Source: Paraburkholderia aromaticivorans
Lineage (GTDB): Bacteria; Pseudomonadota; Gammaproteobacteria; Burkholderiales; Burkholderiaceae
NCBI RefSeq assembly: GCF_012689525.1
Contig: NZ_CP051515.1
Span: 2,728,001-2,792,000 of the forward strand
Length of the DNA: 64,000 nucleotides
Reading direction: 5' to 3'
This document shows positions 8,916-17,830 of the stretch, in pieces (the stretch's first letter is position 1; each line of letters opens with the position of its first letter). A model generated the notes under the pieces. That model saw only the letters and a list, made by a program, of their open reading frames with translations, made no database searches and had not been told where the DNA came from. A program made the position numbers and the translations under genes.

Positions 8916-9289
8916 AGCGCTCCCGATTCGGGCGTGACACGTTTTTTGCGAACTCTCTGCGGCAGTTGCTGGTTCATCAAGGTGAGCCCGATGGTATCGG
9001 CAGCGGAGTCGAGTAGTCCGTTGATTCTGTCCAACTCACCCAATACAAGAAATGCCTGCGCGATCGTACCGATGGAAATGCGTTCGTCGCCGTGTTCCAT
9101 GCGACGCAGCGTAGCCACGGACGTCTGAATGCGCTCGGCCAGCGACGCCTGAGTCAACCGGCGACGACGCCGCGCCAGCGCAAGGTCGGCTCCGAGTTTC
9201 TTCAAGGCACGCACGACAGGCAAGGGAAGCGGATCCCTTTTTCTCTTAACGCTCACATGTGAGCGCTTATACGGCTTTGCGGTTTGCAT
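8912..9289 (-). CDS. hipB: HipB-like XRE antitoxin
   Basis: Helix-turn-helix protein, about 125 residues from the ATG at 9289. The XRE domain is LGADLALARRRRRLTQASLAERIQTSVATLRRMEHGD, with the recognition helix around SVATLRRME. It should neutralise HipA and repress the operon. The C-terminus ends in a basic patch (RVRKKR). The frame stays open to TTG at 9352, but a promoter-like TTGACC-17-GACAAT occupies 9324-9352, so the ATG at 9289 is more likely. Operator-like repeats sit upstream and inside the start region. A GTG at 9256 is a further alternative. No good ribosome site marks any of them. Confidence 0.82.
   Translation of the reverse strand: MQTAKPYKRSHVSVKRKRDPLPLPVVRALKKLGADLALARRRRRLTQASLAERIQTSVATLRRMEHGDERISIGTIAQAFLVLGELDRINGLLDSAADTIGLTLMNQQLPQRVRKKRVTPESGAL
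9246..9269. promoter_or_regulatory. HipB operator-like palindrome (copy 2)
   Basis: CGCTCACATGTGAGCG at 9250-9265 is a perfect 16-bp palindrome, extended by CTTA on one side. It repeats the TGAGCGCTTA half-site of the palindrome at 9359-9390 and falls inside the first codons of hipB. Confidence 0.6.
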
Positions 9290-9302
9290 GTGAGCGGTTA
9301 AG
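9287..9302. promoter_or_regulatory. HipB operator-like half-site (copy 3)
   Basis: CATGTGAGCGGTTAAG repeats the CATGTGAGCGCTTA half of copy 2; the opposite half is degenerate. Its centre is 31 bp (about three helical turns) from that of copy 2, and it covers the proposed hipB start codon. Confidence 0.5.
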
Positions 9303-9323
9303 TCTCTTGAAAAGAGGTTTCCC

Positions 9324-9352
9324 ATTGTCCGCGTGCATTGTTCTGCGGTCAA
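9324..9352 (-). promoter_or_regulatory. Candidate hipBA promoter
   Basis: Read on the minus strand, TTGACC (9352-9347), 17 bp, then GACAAT (9329-9324) resembles a sigma-70 promoter. It sits between operator copies 1 and 3, the arrangement expected for autorepression. Confidence 0.5.
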
Positions 9353-9358
9353 GAAATT

Positions 9359-9390
9359 AGCTTAAGCGCTCACGTATGAGCGCTTAAGCT
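9359..9390. promoter_or_regulatory. HipB operator-like palindrome (copy 1)
   Basis: A perfect inverted repeat with 14-bp arms (AGCTTAAGCGCTCA) around CGTA, directly upstream of the candidate hipBA promoter. It could also form a hairpin followed by six T on the plus strand, but no plus-strand gene ends here, so an operator role is preferred. The remaining 9391-9650 shows no gene. Confidence 0.65.
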
Positions 9391-9650
9391 TTTTTATAGA
9401 TCACATATGCACGGTTAATATAAACGACGGATTCGTGCGGATGGAAACACTTCGCGCCCGGAAGACGCGTTCCAGAATTACCGCCCCACCACCCTCAGGC
9501 ACGCGGCTTGCGGACCACAAACCGTCGCGCAAGCCGCGACGATTCCGCCTAAGCTGATGTGACGCCGCATTTTCCCAAGCACCGGCGCGACACGCGAGCC
9601 TCCGCCTGCTTCGTCCACGGCCCGCGCGTTGCAAACCCATCTCACGCCCC

Positions 9651-10355
9651 ATGAGCGAAACCAGCCCACGCCTTTTCATTGTCTCGCCCCATTTCGACGA
9701 CGCCGTCTTCAGTTGCGGCGCATTGCTCGCCGCCCATCCCGACGCCGCGGTCTGCACGGTATTCGCCGCGCCGCCCGAGCAGCCGATGCATACCGAATGG
9801 GATGAAAAGTCAGGCTTCGCGGACGCCCATCAGGCCATCCACGAACGCACGCTGGAAGACAACCGCGCTCTCGAAGTGCTCGACGCGATTCCGCTGCGCA
9901 TGCCGTTTCGCGACAGCCAGTATTTGGACTCGCCTTCCATCAGCAAAATGGCGGCGGCGCTCGAAGAAACCATCTACCGCACCACCGCCAACACCTTGCT
10001 GATGCCGCTCGGCCTGTACCACGACGATCACGTCCGGGTGTTCGAAGCCTGCTGTGAAATCCTGCCGCGCCTGTCGCATCTGACCTGGTTCGGCTACGAG
10101 GAAGCGATTCACCGGCGCACGCCCGGCGTCGTGCAGGCGCGGCTCGCCGATCTCGCGCAACGCGGCATCGTCGCGACGCCGGCCAGTCCGAGCGCCGGCC
10201 ACACGATCGATGCACAGCGCCGCGCGCAACTCAAACGCGAGGCGGTCAACGCATACCAAAGCCAGTTGCGCGCGTTTGGCGCGGGCAATTACGACGACAT
10301 CTTCGCGACCGAGCGTTACTGGCAGCTGAGCGTGGGTCGTCGCGTGAAAAAGTAG
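9651..10355 (+). CDS. PIG-L family (LmbE-like) deacetylase
   Basis: A 234-residue member of the PIG-L/LmbE family of zinc-dependent N-acetyl-sugar deacetylases. The zinc-binding signature SPHFDDAVFSCGALL is at residues about 9-23, and the second metal ligand is in LYHDDHVRVFEACCEIL at about 122-137. The protein has no signal peptide or membrane segment and is probably cytoplasmic. The family acts on N-acetylglucosamine-type groups in glycolipids, mycothiol-like thiols or antibiotics; the substrate cannot be read from this sequence. There is no biosynthetic partner next door. Its ATG directly follows CGCCCC with no clear ribosome site. Confidence 0.82.
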   Translation: MSETSPRLFIVSPHFDDAVFSCGALLAAHPDAAVCTVFAAPPEQPMHTEWDEKSGFADAHQAIHERTLEDNRALEVLDAIPLRMPFRDSQYLDSPSISKMAAALEETIYRTTANTLLMPLGLYHDDHVRVFEACCEILPRLSHLTWFGYEEAIHRRTPGVVQARLADLAQRGIVATPASPSAGHTIDAQRRAQLKREAVNAYQSQLRAFGAGNYDDIFATERYWQLSVGRRVKK

Positions 10356-10455
10356 GAGGCGCGGCGTGCCGGAAAGGCCTACGCTTGAAGAGAACGGCCG
10401 GCGTAAGTTCGACGCCGTCGCCGCACCGGCCTCTTCCCCACTCAAAGGTGCTGCC

Positions 10456-10608
10456 ATGAGCTACGACATGCATACCAGTCCGATTCCCGACCCCAACGCC
10501 GATCCGAACCGCGACCCGGAAGCCGATCCGCTAGTACCGCCGTCGCCCGGCCATCACAGCGAGGAACCGCTGCGGCCCGATGGACCGCCGGACAAAGATC
10601 CGGTGTGA
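10456..10608 (+). CDS. Small Asp-Pro-rich protein of unknown function
   Basis: A 50-residue frame beginning at ATG 10456 with AGGTG 6 nt upstream. The composition is extreme: Pro and Asp make up nearly half of it, with repeated DP pairs (PDPNADPNRDPEADP) and an acidic, probably unstructured chain. It lies 100 bp after the PIG-L gene and converges on phnW. The ribosome site and the non-random composition argue that it is translated. No function is proposed. Confidence 0.5.
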   Translation: MSYDMHTSPIPDPNADPNRDPEADPLVPPSPGHHSEEPLRPDGPPDKDPV

Positions 10609-10641
10609 CCGCATTGCGCGGCCAGCCACCGGAAGCGCGAA

Positions 10642-11709
10642 TCAGCGCGTCAGTTCGGTAAAGCCTTGCAACAGACGGTCGATGTCGGCGGCGTGAATGT
10701 TGCCCATCGTCGAGATGCGGAACAGTTCGGCCGACAGGCCGCCTTGCCCCGCATAGATGACGAAGCCGCGCGCCTTGAGCGCGTCGTGCAGTTGCGGATA
10801 CGCGATGCCTTCCGGCAAACGGTACGCGCGCAGCACCACCGACGATTCTTCCGGCGGCAACACACTGCCGATGCCGCGCTCGGCCAGCCCCGCGCGCGCC
10901 TGTTCGGCCAGCGCCGCGTAGCGCGCGTGACGCGCTTGCCAGCCGCCTTCGTCGGCGAGTTCGCGCAGCGCTTCGACCAGTGCGTAGTACGCATGCACCG
11001 ACGGCGTGAACGGCGTGTTGCGCTGATCCTGCAACTTCGCGAGACGGCCGAGATCCAGGTAATACGTGCGGCTCGCCGCCTGCGCGAGCGCCGCGCGGCG
11101 CACCAGCACGAACGACGCGCCCGGCACGCCATGCAGACATTTGTTCGCCGTGGCGGCCACGGCGTCGAGACTGGTGTCGGCGAAATCGATCGTTTCCGCG
11201 CCGAAGCTGCTCACGCCGTCCACCAGCAGACGCAGTCCGCGTTCGCGGCACAATGCGCCGAGCGCCGCCAGATCGTTCAGGCGGCCCGTCGTGGTTTCAT
11301 GATGGATCACGGCGACGTGCGTGAACGCCTTGTCCGCGTCGAGGCGTTCGGCGATCTTCGCGAGATCGGGCGCCTGCATCCAGTCGTGCTTCAGCGATTC
11401 GTGCGCGATGCCGTACTGCGTGGCGATCTGCGAAATACGCTCGCCGTACACGCCGTTTTCCAGCACGAGCAGCTTGCCGCTCTGCGGCACCAGCGCGGCG
11501 GTCATGCTTTCGACTGCGGCCGTGCCGGAGCCCGTCATCAGCACCGCCTGCCACTCGTTGGCGTCGAGGCCGTACAGATCGACGAGACGCGTGCGGGCCT
11601 CTTCCTGCAAATCGAAAAACTCAGTTTCGCGGTGGCACAGATCCGTCTGCAACAGGCTATTGCGAACGCGTTCGGTGAGCGTCACCGGGCCGGGGTTGAG
11701 CAGCAGCAT
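10642..11709 (-). CDS. phnW: 2-aminoethylphosphonate-pyruvate transaminase
   Basis: PLP-dependent class V aminotransferase of 355 residues, beginning MLLLNPGPVTLTERVRNSLL, the typical PhnW opening. The PLP-binding lysine is in ANKCLHGVPG, and GSGTAAVES with VSSFGAETIDF supplies the phosphate and pyridine contacts. PhnW interconverts phosphonoacetaldehyde and 2-aminoethylphosphonate with alanine/pyruvate. In catabolic loci it degrades AEP, but here it follows PEP mutase and phosphonopyruvate decarboxylase, so it should run in the biosynthetic direction as the last step. The ATG at 11709 matches the family start; the longer frame upstream runs into the intergenic gap and aepY. It is 32 bp after aepY. 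Confidence 0.9.
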   Translation of the reverse strand: MLLLNPGPVTLTERVRNSLLQTDLCHRETEFFDLQEEARTRLVDLYGLDANEWQAVLMTGSGTAAVESMTAALVPQSGKLLVLENGVYGERISQIATQYGIAHESLKHDWMQAPDLAKIAERLDADKAFTHVAVIHHETTTGRLNDLAALGALCRERGLRLLVDGVSSFGAETIDFADTSLDAVAATANKCLHGVPGASFVLVRRAALAQAASRTYYLDLGRLAKLQDQRNTPFTPSVHAYYALVEALRELADEGGWQARHARYAALAEQARAGLAERGIGSVLPPEESSVVLRAYRLPEGIAYPQLHDALKARGFVIYAGQGGLSAELFRISTMGNIHAADIDRLLQGFTELTR

Positions 11710-11741
11710 GAGCGATCCTTGAGTTTGACTCGAGTTTGACT

Positions 11742-12905
11742 TTAAGCGGCGCCAATGTGGCGCATCAGGCGCGTCTTCACATCGGGCGGCGTGATAGTGG
11801 GACGCGGCAGCCCGTCGGGCGTGCCGCGGCGAATGGCCAGACGCGCGAAGCGCGGGCCGTCGAGCGGCGCCGCTTCGAACAACGCGTCGATCAGGCGCAC
11901 GTCGTCGCTTTCGACCGCCGACGCATAGCCGCACGCCGCGGCCACGCCCGCAAACGAAACCTGCGACGACACCGTCGCCTGACCGCCGGTCGAATCGTGC
12001 GCGCCGTTATCGAGCAGCACGTGCGTGAGATTCGACGGACCGTACGCGCCGATGGTGGCGAATGCGCCCATGCGCATCAGCGCGGCGCCGTCGCCGTCGA
12101 GCGCGACCACGTGCAGGTCAGGACGCGACAACGCAAGACCCAGCGCGAACGGCGTCACACAACCCATCGAGCCGACCATGTACAACTGGTTCGAACGGTC
12201 GTCGATCGCGTAGAGTTCGCGCCCGCAAAAGCCGGTCGACGCGAGCACCACCGTCGATTCGAGCGGCGTGTGCGCGACCACCTTGTTCAGCGCGTCGTGA
12301 CGCGAAGCCAGTTCGCTCGCCGCCACATTGGTGAACTGCGATTGCGGCGTGACGGGCGCGCGGCGCTCGCTTGCACCGCTGTCCTTCAACTCGTATGGCG
12401 CCACGCTGCCCTTCTGCATCACGAGCGCGTACGGGCGGCCGGTTTCATCCATATGCGCGATGGCGCGATCGAGTGCCGGGCCAATCGCGTCGGCTTCGAT
12501 CGGGAACGTCTCCCACGGAATCTCCATGGTGTCGAGCATCGCGGGCGTGACCGGGCCCATCAGCGCGTGCTGCGGTTCGTCGGCGACACCGGGCTGGCCG
12601 CGCCACGTGACGATCAGCAATTGCGGCAGACGGAAGGTCCACGTGAGCGAGGTCAACGGGCTCACGGCGTTGCCGAGCCCGGAGTTCTGCATCATGGTGA
12701 TGCCGCGCCGGCCGTTTTGCGCGCCGAGCGTGACGCCCGCGATCAACGCGACGGCGTCGCCTTCATTCGCCGCCGACACGTAGTGCAGCGACTCGTCCTG
12801 CAACACGTAGTTGATGAACGGCGTCAGATACGAGCACGGTACGCCCGCATACCAGTCGAAGCCGCGCTCGCGCGCCGCCTCGACGAACTGTGCTGCCTCG
12901 ATCAT
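11742..12905 (-). CDS. aepY: Phosphonopyruvate decarboxylase
   Basis: Thiamine-diphosphate enzyme of 387 residues that decarboxylates phosphonopyruvate to phosphonoacetaldehyde, pulling the unfavourable PEP mutase equilibrium forward. It shows the N-terminal [14 protein letters not shown], the catalytic-Glu region [14 protein letters not shown], and the ThDP/Mg motif beginning [12 protein letters not shown] and ending in [13 protein letters not shown]. The length is normal for the family. Its start overlaps the PEP mutase stop (ATGA), so the two are coupled. Sulfopyruvate decarboxylase is the nearest alternative, but the neighbours settle the assignment. Confidence 0.92.
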   Translation of the reverse strand: MIEAAQFVEAARERGFDWYAGVPCSYLTPFINYVLQDESLHYVSAANEGDAVALIAGVTLGAQNGRRGITMMQNSGLGNAVSPLTSLTWTFRLPQLLIVTWRGQPGVADEPQHALMGPVTPAMLDTMEIPWETFPIEADAIGPALDRAIAHMDETGRPYALVMQKGSVAPYELKDSGASERRAPVTPQSQFTNVAASELASRHDALNKVVAHTPLESTVVLASTGFCGRELYAIDDRSNQLYMVGSMGCVTPFALGLALSRPDLHVVALDGDGAALMRMGAFATIGAYGPSNLTHVLLDNGAHDSTGGQATVSSQVSFAGVAAACGYASAVESDDVRLIDALFEAAPLDGPRFARLAIRRGTPDGLPRPTITPPDVKTRLMRHIGAA

Positions 12906-14635
12906 TGCGCGGCTCCGCTCGCTGCGTCCGTTGCGCCTTTGCCCGCAGCGCCGACTGCGGCCGCGAACGGCGCTTGTGCATGCGCGAAGTCGCCCGCACG
13001 ACGGAAGTCTTCCAGGTCGTTCACACCGCGCCAGTGGCCGTGCACGTATTGCACTTCGATCGATTCGCCCGCTTCGATCAGCGCGTTCAGCAACGCGGGC
13101 ATGTCGAGCGACGCGAAATCCGCGCGCGCCTGCAACTGGCTCATGACCGCCTGCAAACGCTCACGGCCTTCGCCACGCACGTTCAGCAGACCGACCCAGC
13201 GGCCGTGCGGCGTTTGCGACGCGATGGCCGAGGAGGCGTCCTGCCCGCTCGACACGTGACGCAACACGACCTTGTTGCCGAACAAACCGCGATCGTCGGC
13301 GGCCGAACACCAGGCGAAATCGCGCACGCTGGCGTTTTCTGCGTCGGTCAGCGAAGAATCGACCACCACGCTGAACGCCGCTTCGCTCTCAACCAGATCG
13401 CGCAGGATGTAACTGCGGAACAGCAGATCGCCGTACGAGACCACCGTGTCGCCCGCGAGTTTGTCGACCGCGCAGGCAAGCGACGCGAGTTCGCCGGTTT
13501 GTGCATGGCGTTCGTTGACGACGAGCTTGATGCCGGCCGTGTCGATCGCATCGGCGCGATAACCGCCGACCACGGTAATGTCGTTCACGCCCTGCTTCTT
13601 GAACGCATCCACGAGCCAGCGCAGCAGCGGCTTGCCGGCGATCGGCAGCATCACTTTCGGACGGTCTTCGGTGACGGCTTCGAGGCCCTTGCCTCGGCTC
13701 GCCGCGAGCACCACTGCGCCACCGGCCGCGCGGCCGCTCGACAGGTAACGGTCTTCGGCTTCCGAGTATTCGTCGGCGTCCTGCAGGCGGAAGATTTCGT
13801 TGACGGCGGCAATGCTGTCTTCCACATTGACGAGCGTTTCGCTCGCGTGGATTTCCTTGGCGACGGCCTGCATCGCCGAAGTCGCCGCGCGGATCAGATG
13901 GTTCGCCCAGATCACCGTGCTGATGCCGGCTTCGCGGAAGACTTCAGTGGGCGTGCTGTAGTACTTGGTCGGCACGATCACGAGCGGGCCGCGGCCGCCC
14001 CATTCGCGCGCGAATTCGAGAATTTCGTCGGGACGCGAGAGCTTGCTGTGAATCAGGATCGCATCCGCGCCGGCCTGGCGATAGGCTTCCGCGCGACGCA
14101 GCGCCTCGTCCATGCCCCACCCGGCGATCAACGCTTCAACCCGCGCGACGATCGAAAAATTCTCATCGGACTGTGAGTCTTTACCGGCTTTGATCTTGCC
14201 GCAGAACTCGTCCATATCGGCGAGCGGCTGCGCTTCGCCGTTGATGAAGCTGTTGGTCTTGGGGAATTGCTTGTCTTCGATACACACGCCGGCAATGCCG
14301 CGCTGTTCGAGTTTGCGCACGAGACGGCGCACGTTGTTGAAATTGCCGTAGCCGGTATCGCCGTCGAGCAGGATCGGCAGATCGCTGGCGTCGGCCATGA
14401 ATTCGAGCGTGTCGACGACTTGCGTCCAGCTTGCTTCGTTGTTGTCGCGCACGCCGAATTGCGCGGAGATCGCGAGGCCCGAGCCCCAGATTGCCTTGAA
14501 GCCGGCTTCGCGGACGATCCGGGCGGACAGGCCGTTATGGGCCTCCATCATGAATTCGAGTTCGTTGCTGACGAGCATCTGGCGCAGGCGCGCGCTGCGG
14601 GAAGCGGAGACGAAAGCGGGTTCGCGGGCGTTCAT
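12902..14635 (-). CDS. aepX: Phosphoenolpyruvate mutase fused to a nucleotidyltransferase domain
   Basis: A 577-residue fusion. Residues 1-300 are a PEP mutase of the isocitrate lyase superfamily, with the Mg site DGDTGYGNF at 91-99 and the signature [10 protein letters not shown] at 120-129 that separates mutases from lyases. Residues about 306-550 are a sugar-1-phosphate/choline-phosphate-type nucleotidyltransferase: [11 protein letters not shown], then [18 protein letters not shown]. The first domain makes the C-P bond. The second is of the type that activates phosphonates as CMP esters (PntC-like), so the operon may yield CMP-AEP for a glycan or lipid. First gene of the AEP operon, with a long AT-rich leader region upstream. 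Confidence 0.88.
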   Translation of the reverse strand: MNAREPAFVSASRSARLRQMLVSNELEFMMEAHNGLSARIVREAGFKAIWGSGLAISAQFGVRDNNEASWTQVVDTLEFMADASDLPILLDGDTGYGNFNNVRRLVRKLEQRGIAGVCIEDKQFPKTNSFINGEAQPLADMDEFCGKIKAGKDSQSDENFSIVARVEALIAGWGMDEALRRAEAYRQAGADAILIHSKLSRPDEILEFAREWGGRGPLVIVPTKYYSTPTEVFREAGISTVIWANHLIRAATSAMQAVAKEIHASETLVNVEDSIAAVNEIFRLQDADEYSEAEDRYLSSGRAAGGAVVLAASRGKGLEAVTEDRPKVMLPIAGKPLLRWLVDAFKKQGVNDITVVGGYRADAIDTAGIKLVVNERHAQTGELASLACAVDKLAGDTVVSYGDLLFRSYILRDLVESEAAFSVVVDSSLTDAENASVRDFAWCSAADDRGLFGNKVVLRHVSSGQDASSAIASQTPHGRWVGLLNVRGEGRERLQAVMSQLQARADFASLDMPALLNALIEAGESIEVQYVHGHWRGVNDLEDFRRAGDFAHAQAPFAAAVGAAGKGATDAASGAAQ

Positions 14636-15239
14636 TTTATGTACTCCTGGTGGCGGGCTTATTGGTGCTCTTCTATTGCCCGACTGGCGTCTGGAAAATG
14701 GCGACTATAGCGGAATTTTTATTTATTCGTCTTTTTCGTGACAGCGGTTTTCTCCATTTGCGGATAAGTGGAAAAATGTGTCGTTTTTTGCAACCCGCTA
14801 ATGCGAGAAACCGCTTGGATTTTATTGGCGTTTTGTGGAATCCTGACGCAATCGCACGCCAGCGCTTTGATGGGTGGCGCGTCCGTTCGTTTTGGTCGTG
14901 GAGCGATTGTGGCGATGTTGAAGTTTAAATATCAGTTTTTTATTTACGGAAAGCCTTAACTCTTAATATCGATTCGCTAACACTGCCATTTTTTAATCGG
15001 CAATAGAGGGAAAGCCCGATTGAATCAACATCAAATAAATAAGCCAGTGCGAACGAGCATAAAAACGCCGTCACGACGATAAAAAGACTCTTTATTCAGA
15101 CGAATAGAAATGCCTGATAGCGGGTTTCCCCTGCCCTGCGCAGCCTCTGCCTCTGCGCCGTAAACACAGTCAGCGACAAGCCACTCGCCGCAAGCGAATC
15201 CAATCCCTGACCGACCACTGTGCGAAAGCAGAAACCGCT
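14636..15239. other. AT-rich divergent intergenic region
   Basis: About 600 bp between the divergent aepX and chemoreceptor genes, visibly more AT-rich than its surroundings. Short open frames on the plus strand (14650-14959) lack ribosome sites and protein-like composition. A sigma-28-like promoter is the only element I can name. Confidence 0.7.
15036..15062 (+). promoter_or_regulatory. Candidate sigma-28 (FliA) promoter for the chemoreceptor
   Basis: TAAA at 15036-15039, 15 bp, then GAGCATAA at 15055-15062 (consensus GCCGATAA, 5 of 8). A better -10-like GACGATAA lies at 15075-15082 but has no correctly spaced TAAA. Either is about 160-180 bp upstream of the gene. Confidence 0.35.
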
Positions 15240-16781
15240 ATGACCTTGAACAAAAAACTGGCGTCAATGATCGCCGTCCTCTGGATCGGCCTGATCCTGA
15301 TCGGCGGCTTCGGCGCATGGCAAAACCGTGCCTCCATGATCTCGGATCGCCGCGATCAGTTGAGATCGCTTATCGACCAGGCCAACCACATCGTCGACCG
15401 CTACTACACGCTCGCCCAGCAGCACACGATCACCGAAGACGAAGCGAAGAAGCAGGCGCTCGACAGCCTCGCGGCGATGCGTTACGGCACGGACGGCTAC
15501 ATCTCCGTCAATAATTCGCAGTCCGTCATGCTGATGCATCCGTTCAAGCCGGAAATGATCGGCAAGGACCTGACGCAATTCACCGATCCGGCGGGCAACC
15601 ATCTGTTTGTCGATATCGTCAACGCGGGCAATCGCGACGGCGGCGGCTTCGTCGACTACCTGTGGGCCAAGCCGGGCAGCGACAAGCCCGTGGCCAAGAC
15701 CAGCTACTCGCGTCACTTCGCGGCGTGGGACTGGTATATCGTCACCGGCATGTATATGGACGACGTGCAAAGCGCGTTCTACGCCAATCTGCTGCGCTGG
15801 CTCGTCATTACCGTCGCGCTCGGCGCGATCGCCACCGCCGTCATGCTGCTGGTGCTGCGCAGCATTCGCCGCACGCTCGGCGGCGATCTCGAAGTGGCCG
15901 TTGAACACGCGCAGTTGATGGCGCGCGGCGATCTCGCCACGCGCGTGCCGGTTCAGTCGGACTACGCCGGCAGCCTGCTGCATGCGCTTCAGACGATGCA
16001 GGCCGGTCTCGTCGAGACGGTGTCGCGCGTGCGCCTCGGCACGGAGAACATCAATATCGGCGCGACCGAAATCGCCGCCGGCAACACGGATTTGTCGCAA
16101 CGCACGGAAGAACAGGCCGCCGCGCTCGTCGAAACGGCGTCGAGCATGGACCAGATGACGGTCAACGTGAAGCAGAACGCGGACAGCGCGCTGCAGGCCG
16201 CGCACCTCGCCGGCCAGGCCGCGGACGTCGCCACGCGCGGCAGCCGCGTGGTCGACGACGTGGTCCGCACGATGGGCGAGATCACCACCAGCTCGCGGCA
16301 GATCGGCGACATCATCGGCGTGATCGACGGCATTGCCTTTCAGACCAACATTCTCGCGCTCAATGCCGCGGTCGAAGCGGCCCGCGCGGGCGAACAGGGA
16401 CGCGGCTTCGCGGTGGTCGCCGCCGAAGTGCGCAGCCTCGCGCAACGCTCGGCCACGGCGGCGAAGGAAATCAAGGCGTTGATCGAAACCTCGACGGACA
16501 CGGTGGAAGCCGGCGCGTCGCTGGTCGCCAACGCCGGCTCGACGATGGGCGAGATCGTGCAGTCGGTGCGTCGCGTGAATGAAATTCTCGAAGAGATCAG
16601 CAATGCCTCGCGCGAACAGAGCGCGGGCATCGAGCAGGTCAATCGCGCGGTCGGCGAAATGGATCAGGTCACGCAGCAGAATGCGGCACTGGTCGAGCAG
16701 GCCGCGGCTGCGGCGCATTCGCTGAAGGATCAGGTGGGGGTGTTGCGCGAAGCGATTTCGAGCTTCGCGCTGCCGGCCTGA
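15240..16781 (+). CDS. Methyl-accepting chemotaxis protein with Cache sensor
   Basis: A 513-residue inner-membrane chemoreceptor. Transmembrane helices lie at about 11-29 and 187-207. Between them is a single Cache-type periplasmic domain with [27 protein letters not shown] and [10 protein letters not shown], typical of sensors for small organic acids. A HAMP segment follows at about 208-262, then the signalling domain with the conserved hairpin tip [41 protein letters not shown]. There is no C-terminal CheR-binding pentapeptide. It stands alone, away from che genes, with two terminators downstream. The ligand is unknown. Confidence 0.93.
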   Translation: MTLNKKLASMIAVLWIGLILIGGFGAWQNRASMISDRRDQLRSLIDQANHIVDRYYTLAQQHTITEDEAKKQALDSLAAMRYGTDGYISVNNSQSVMLMHPFKPEMIGKDLTQFTDPAGNHLFVDIVNAGNRDGGGFVDYLWAKPGSDKPVAKTSYSRHFAAWDWYIVTGMYMDDVQSAFYANLLRWLVITVALGAIATAVMLLVLRSIRRTLGGDLEVAVEHAQLMARGDLATRVPVQSDYAGSLLHALQTMQAGLVETVSRVRLGTENINIGATEIAAGNTDLSQRTEEQAAALVETASSMDQMTVNVKQNADSALQAAHLAGQAADVATRGSRVVDDVVRTMGEITTSSRQIGDIIGVIDGIAFQTNILALNAAVEAARAGEQGRGFAVVAAEVRSLAQRSATAAKEIKALIETSTDTVEAGASLVANAGSTMGEIVQSVRRVNEILEEISNASREQSAGIEQVNRAVGEMDQVTQQNAALVEQAAAAAHSLKDQVGVLREAISSFALPA

Positions 16782-16828
16782 GCATTTTCAGACCGGTCGA
16801 AAGCGGCAAAAGCAGCGCACAAAAAAAG

Positions 16829-16859
16829 AAGGCGCTCAACAGGCAGAGAGCGCCTTTTT
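16829..16859 (+). terminator. Intrinsic terminator after the chemoreceptor (first)
   Basis: Stem AAGGCGCTC / GAGCGCCTT around a loop of about 10 nt, followed by a T tract, 47 bp after the stop codon. Confidence 0.8.
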
Positions 16860-16901
16860 AACACGCCGCGTCGGAGTCGACGCATTAATCGAACGAAACA
16901 G

Positions 16902-16935
16902 CCGCGCGGATTTTTCAAGTCCGCGCGGTTTTTTT
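16902..16935 (+). terminator. Second, stronger terminator in tandem
   Basis: A perfect 9-bp stem, CCGCGCGGA at 16902-16910 and TCCGCGCGG at 16920-16928, followed by seven T. The tandem arrangement suggests tight isolation from the next gene. The rest of the gap to 17181 shows no gene. Confidence 0.85.
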
Positions 16936-17181
16936 ACGCCTGCGCGCGCCTCGGCCTAGCTTGGGGCCGTCTCCGGCCCACTTGGCGCCGCCCTGTTCAG
17001 CAAACGCTTACGACGCCCGAGACTGCAACCAGATTAAGCCGAATTTGGCATCGCCGAATTTTGCTTAAGGCATTTTCAAGCTAACGGCACGCTTACGATA
17101 ATGGCCGCCTTTCAACGCACGCCGCGCGGGTGCGCTCCACGCCGGAGCCGTCCGCGAGCGCCGCCCTGGAGGCTCGCCGTC

Positions 17182-17805
17182 ATGCTGCTCCATCTCCTCT
17201 ACCTGCTCGCGATCGTCGCGGAAGCCATGTCCGGCGCGCTCATGGGCATGCGCCGCGGCATGGATCGCTTCGGTCTGTGCCTCGTCGGCACCGTCACCGC
17301 GCTCGGCGGCGGCACGGTGCGCGACGTCCTGCTCGGTCACTATCCCCTTGCGTGGATCTCGCATCCAGATTACGTTCTTATTACAATCGGAGCGGCGTCG
17401 GTTGCCGCGGCGTGCGCGAAGTGGCTGCGCAACTGGCAAAGGCTCTTCGTCACGGTCGACGCGATCGGCCTGATCGCCTTCACGGTGATCGGCTGCGACG
17501 TGGCCGGGACAATGGACGTGAGCCCCGCCATCGTCGTACTGGCCGGCGCGATCACCGGCGTGTGCGGCGGCATGTTGCGCGACGTGCTGTGCCATCAGAT
17601 GCCGCTGGTGTTGCGTCAGGAGTTGTACGCCAGCATCGCGCTCGGCGCCGGTGCCGTGTATGTGGCCTTGCAAGCCTACGGCGTGGCGCCGGGGCCGGCT
17701 TCGGTCGGGGTGCTCGCAGGTGGTTTCGCGGTGCGCATGCTGGCCGTGCGCTTCCGCTGGCAACTCAAGGTATTCGCCGCCGCCGATTCGGGCGGCGCAA
17801 GTTAA
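17182..17805 (+). CDS. TRIC/YadS-type membrane protein (UPF0126)
   Basis: A 207-residue polytopic inner-membrane protein made of two homologous halves of three helices, the architecture of the bacterial TRIC cation-channel family. Each half carries the GGG-x2-RD signature: GGGTVRDVLLG and CGGMLRDVL. Family members conduct monovalent cations, and some have been linked to glycine uptake. The ATG at 17182 has GGAGG upstream at a good distance; the longer frame starting at 17101 has an arginine-rich, unlikely N-terminus. It lies 25 bp before the PBP gene and may be co-transcribed with it, although no functional link is evident. Confidence 0.85.
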   Translation: MLLHLLYLLAIVAEAMSGALMGMRRGMDRFGLCLVGTVTALGGGTVRDVLLGHYPLAWISHPDYVLITIGAASVAAACAKWLRNWQRLFVTVDAIGLIAFTVIGCDVAGTMDVSPAIVVLAGAITGVCGGMLRDVLCHQMPLVLRQELYASIALGAGAVYVALQAYGVAPGPASVGVLAGGFAVRMLAVRFRWQLKVFAAADSGGAS

Positions 17806-17830
17806 TCGAGCTGTTCGTTATCCGCACCCA

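Noticed and set aside
9359..9390. Perfect inverted repeat read as an intrinsic terminator
   Set aside because: No plus-strand gene ends upstream, and copies of the half-site recur near hipB; operator reading fits better.
11736..14176. Two long plus-strand frames opposite aepY and aepX
   Set aside because: Composition of antisense frames; the minus-strand genes have clear catalytic motifs.
14650..14959. Short overlapping plus-strand frames in the AT-rich gap
   Set aside because: No ribosome site and no protein-like pattern; the gap is better read as regulatory.
15264..16718. 484-residue minus-strand frame opposite the chemoreceptor
   Set aside because: Shadow frame; repeated Arg/Ala/His, no domain.
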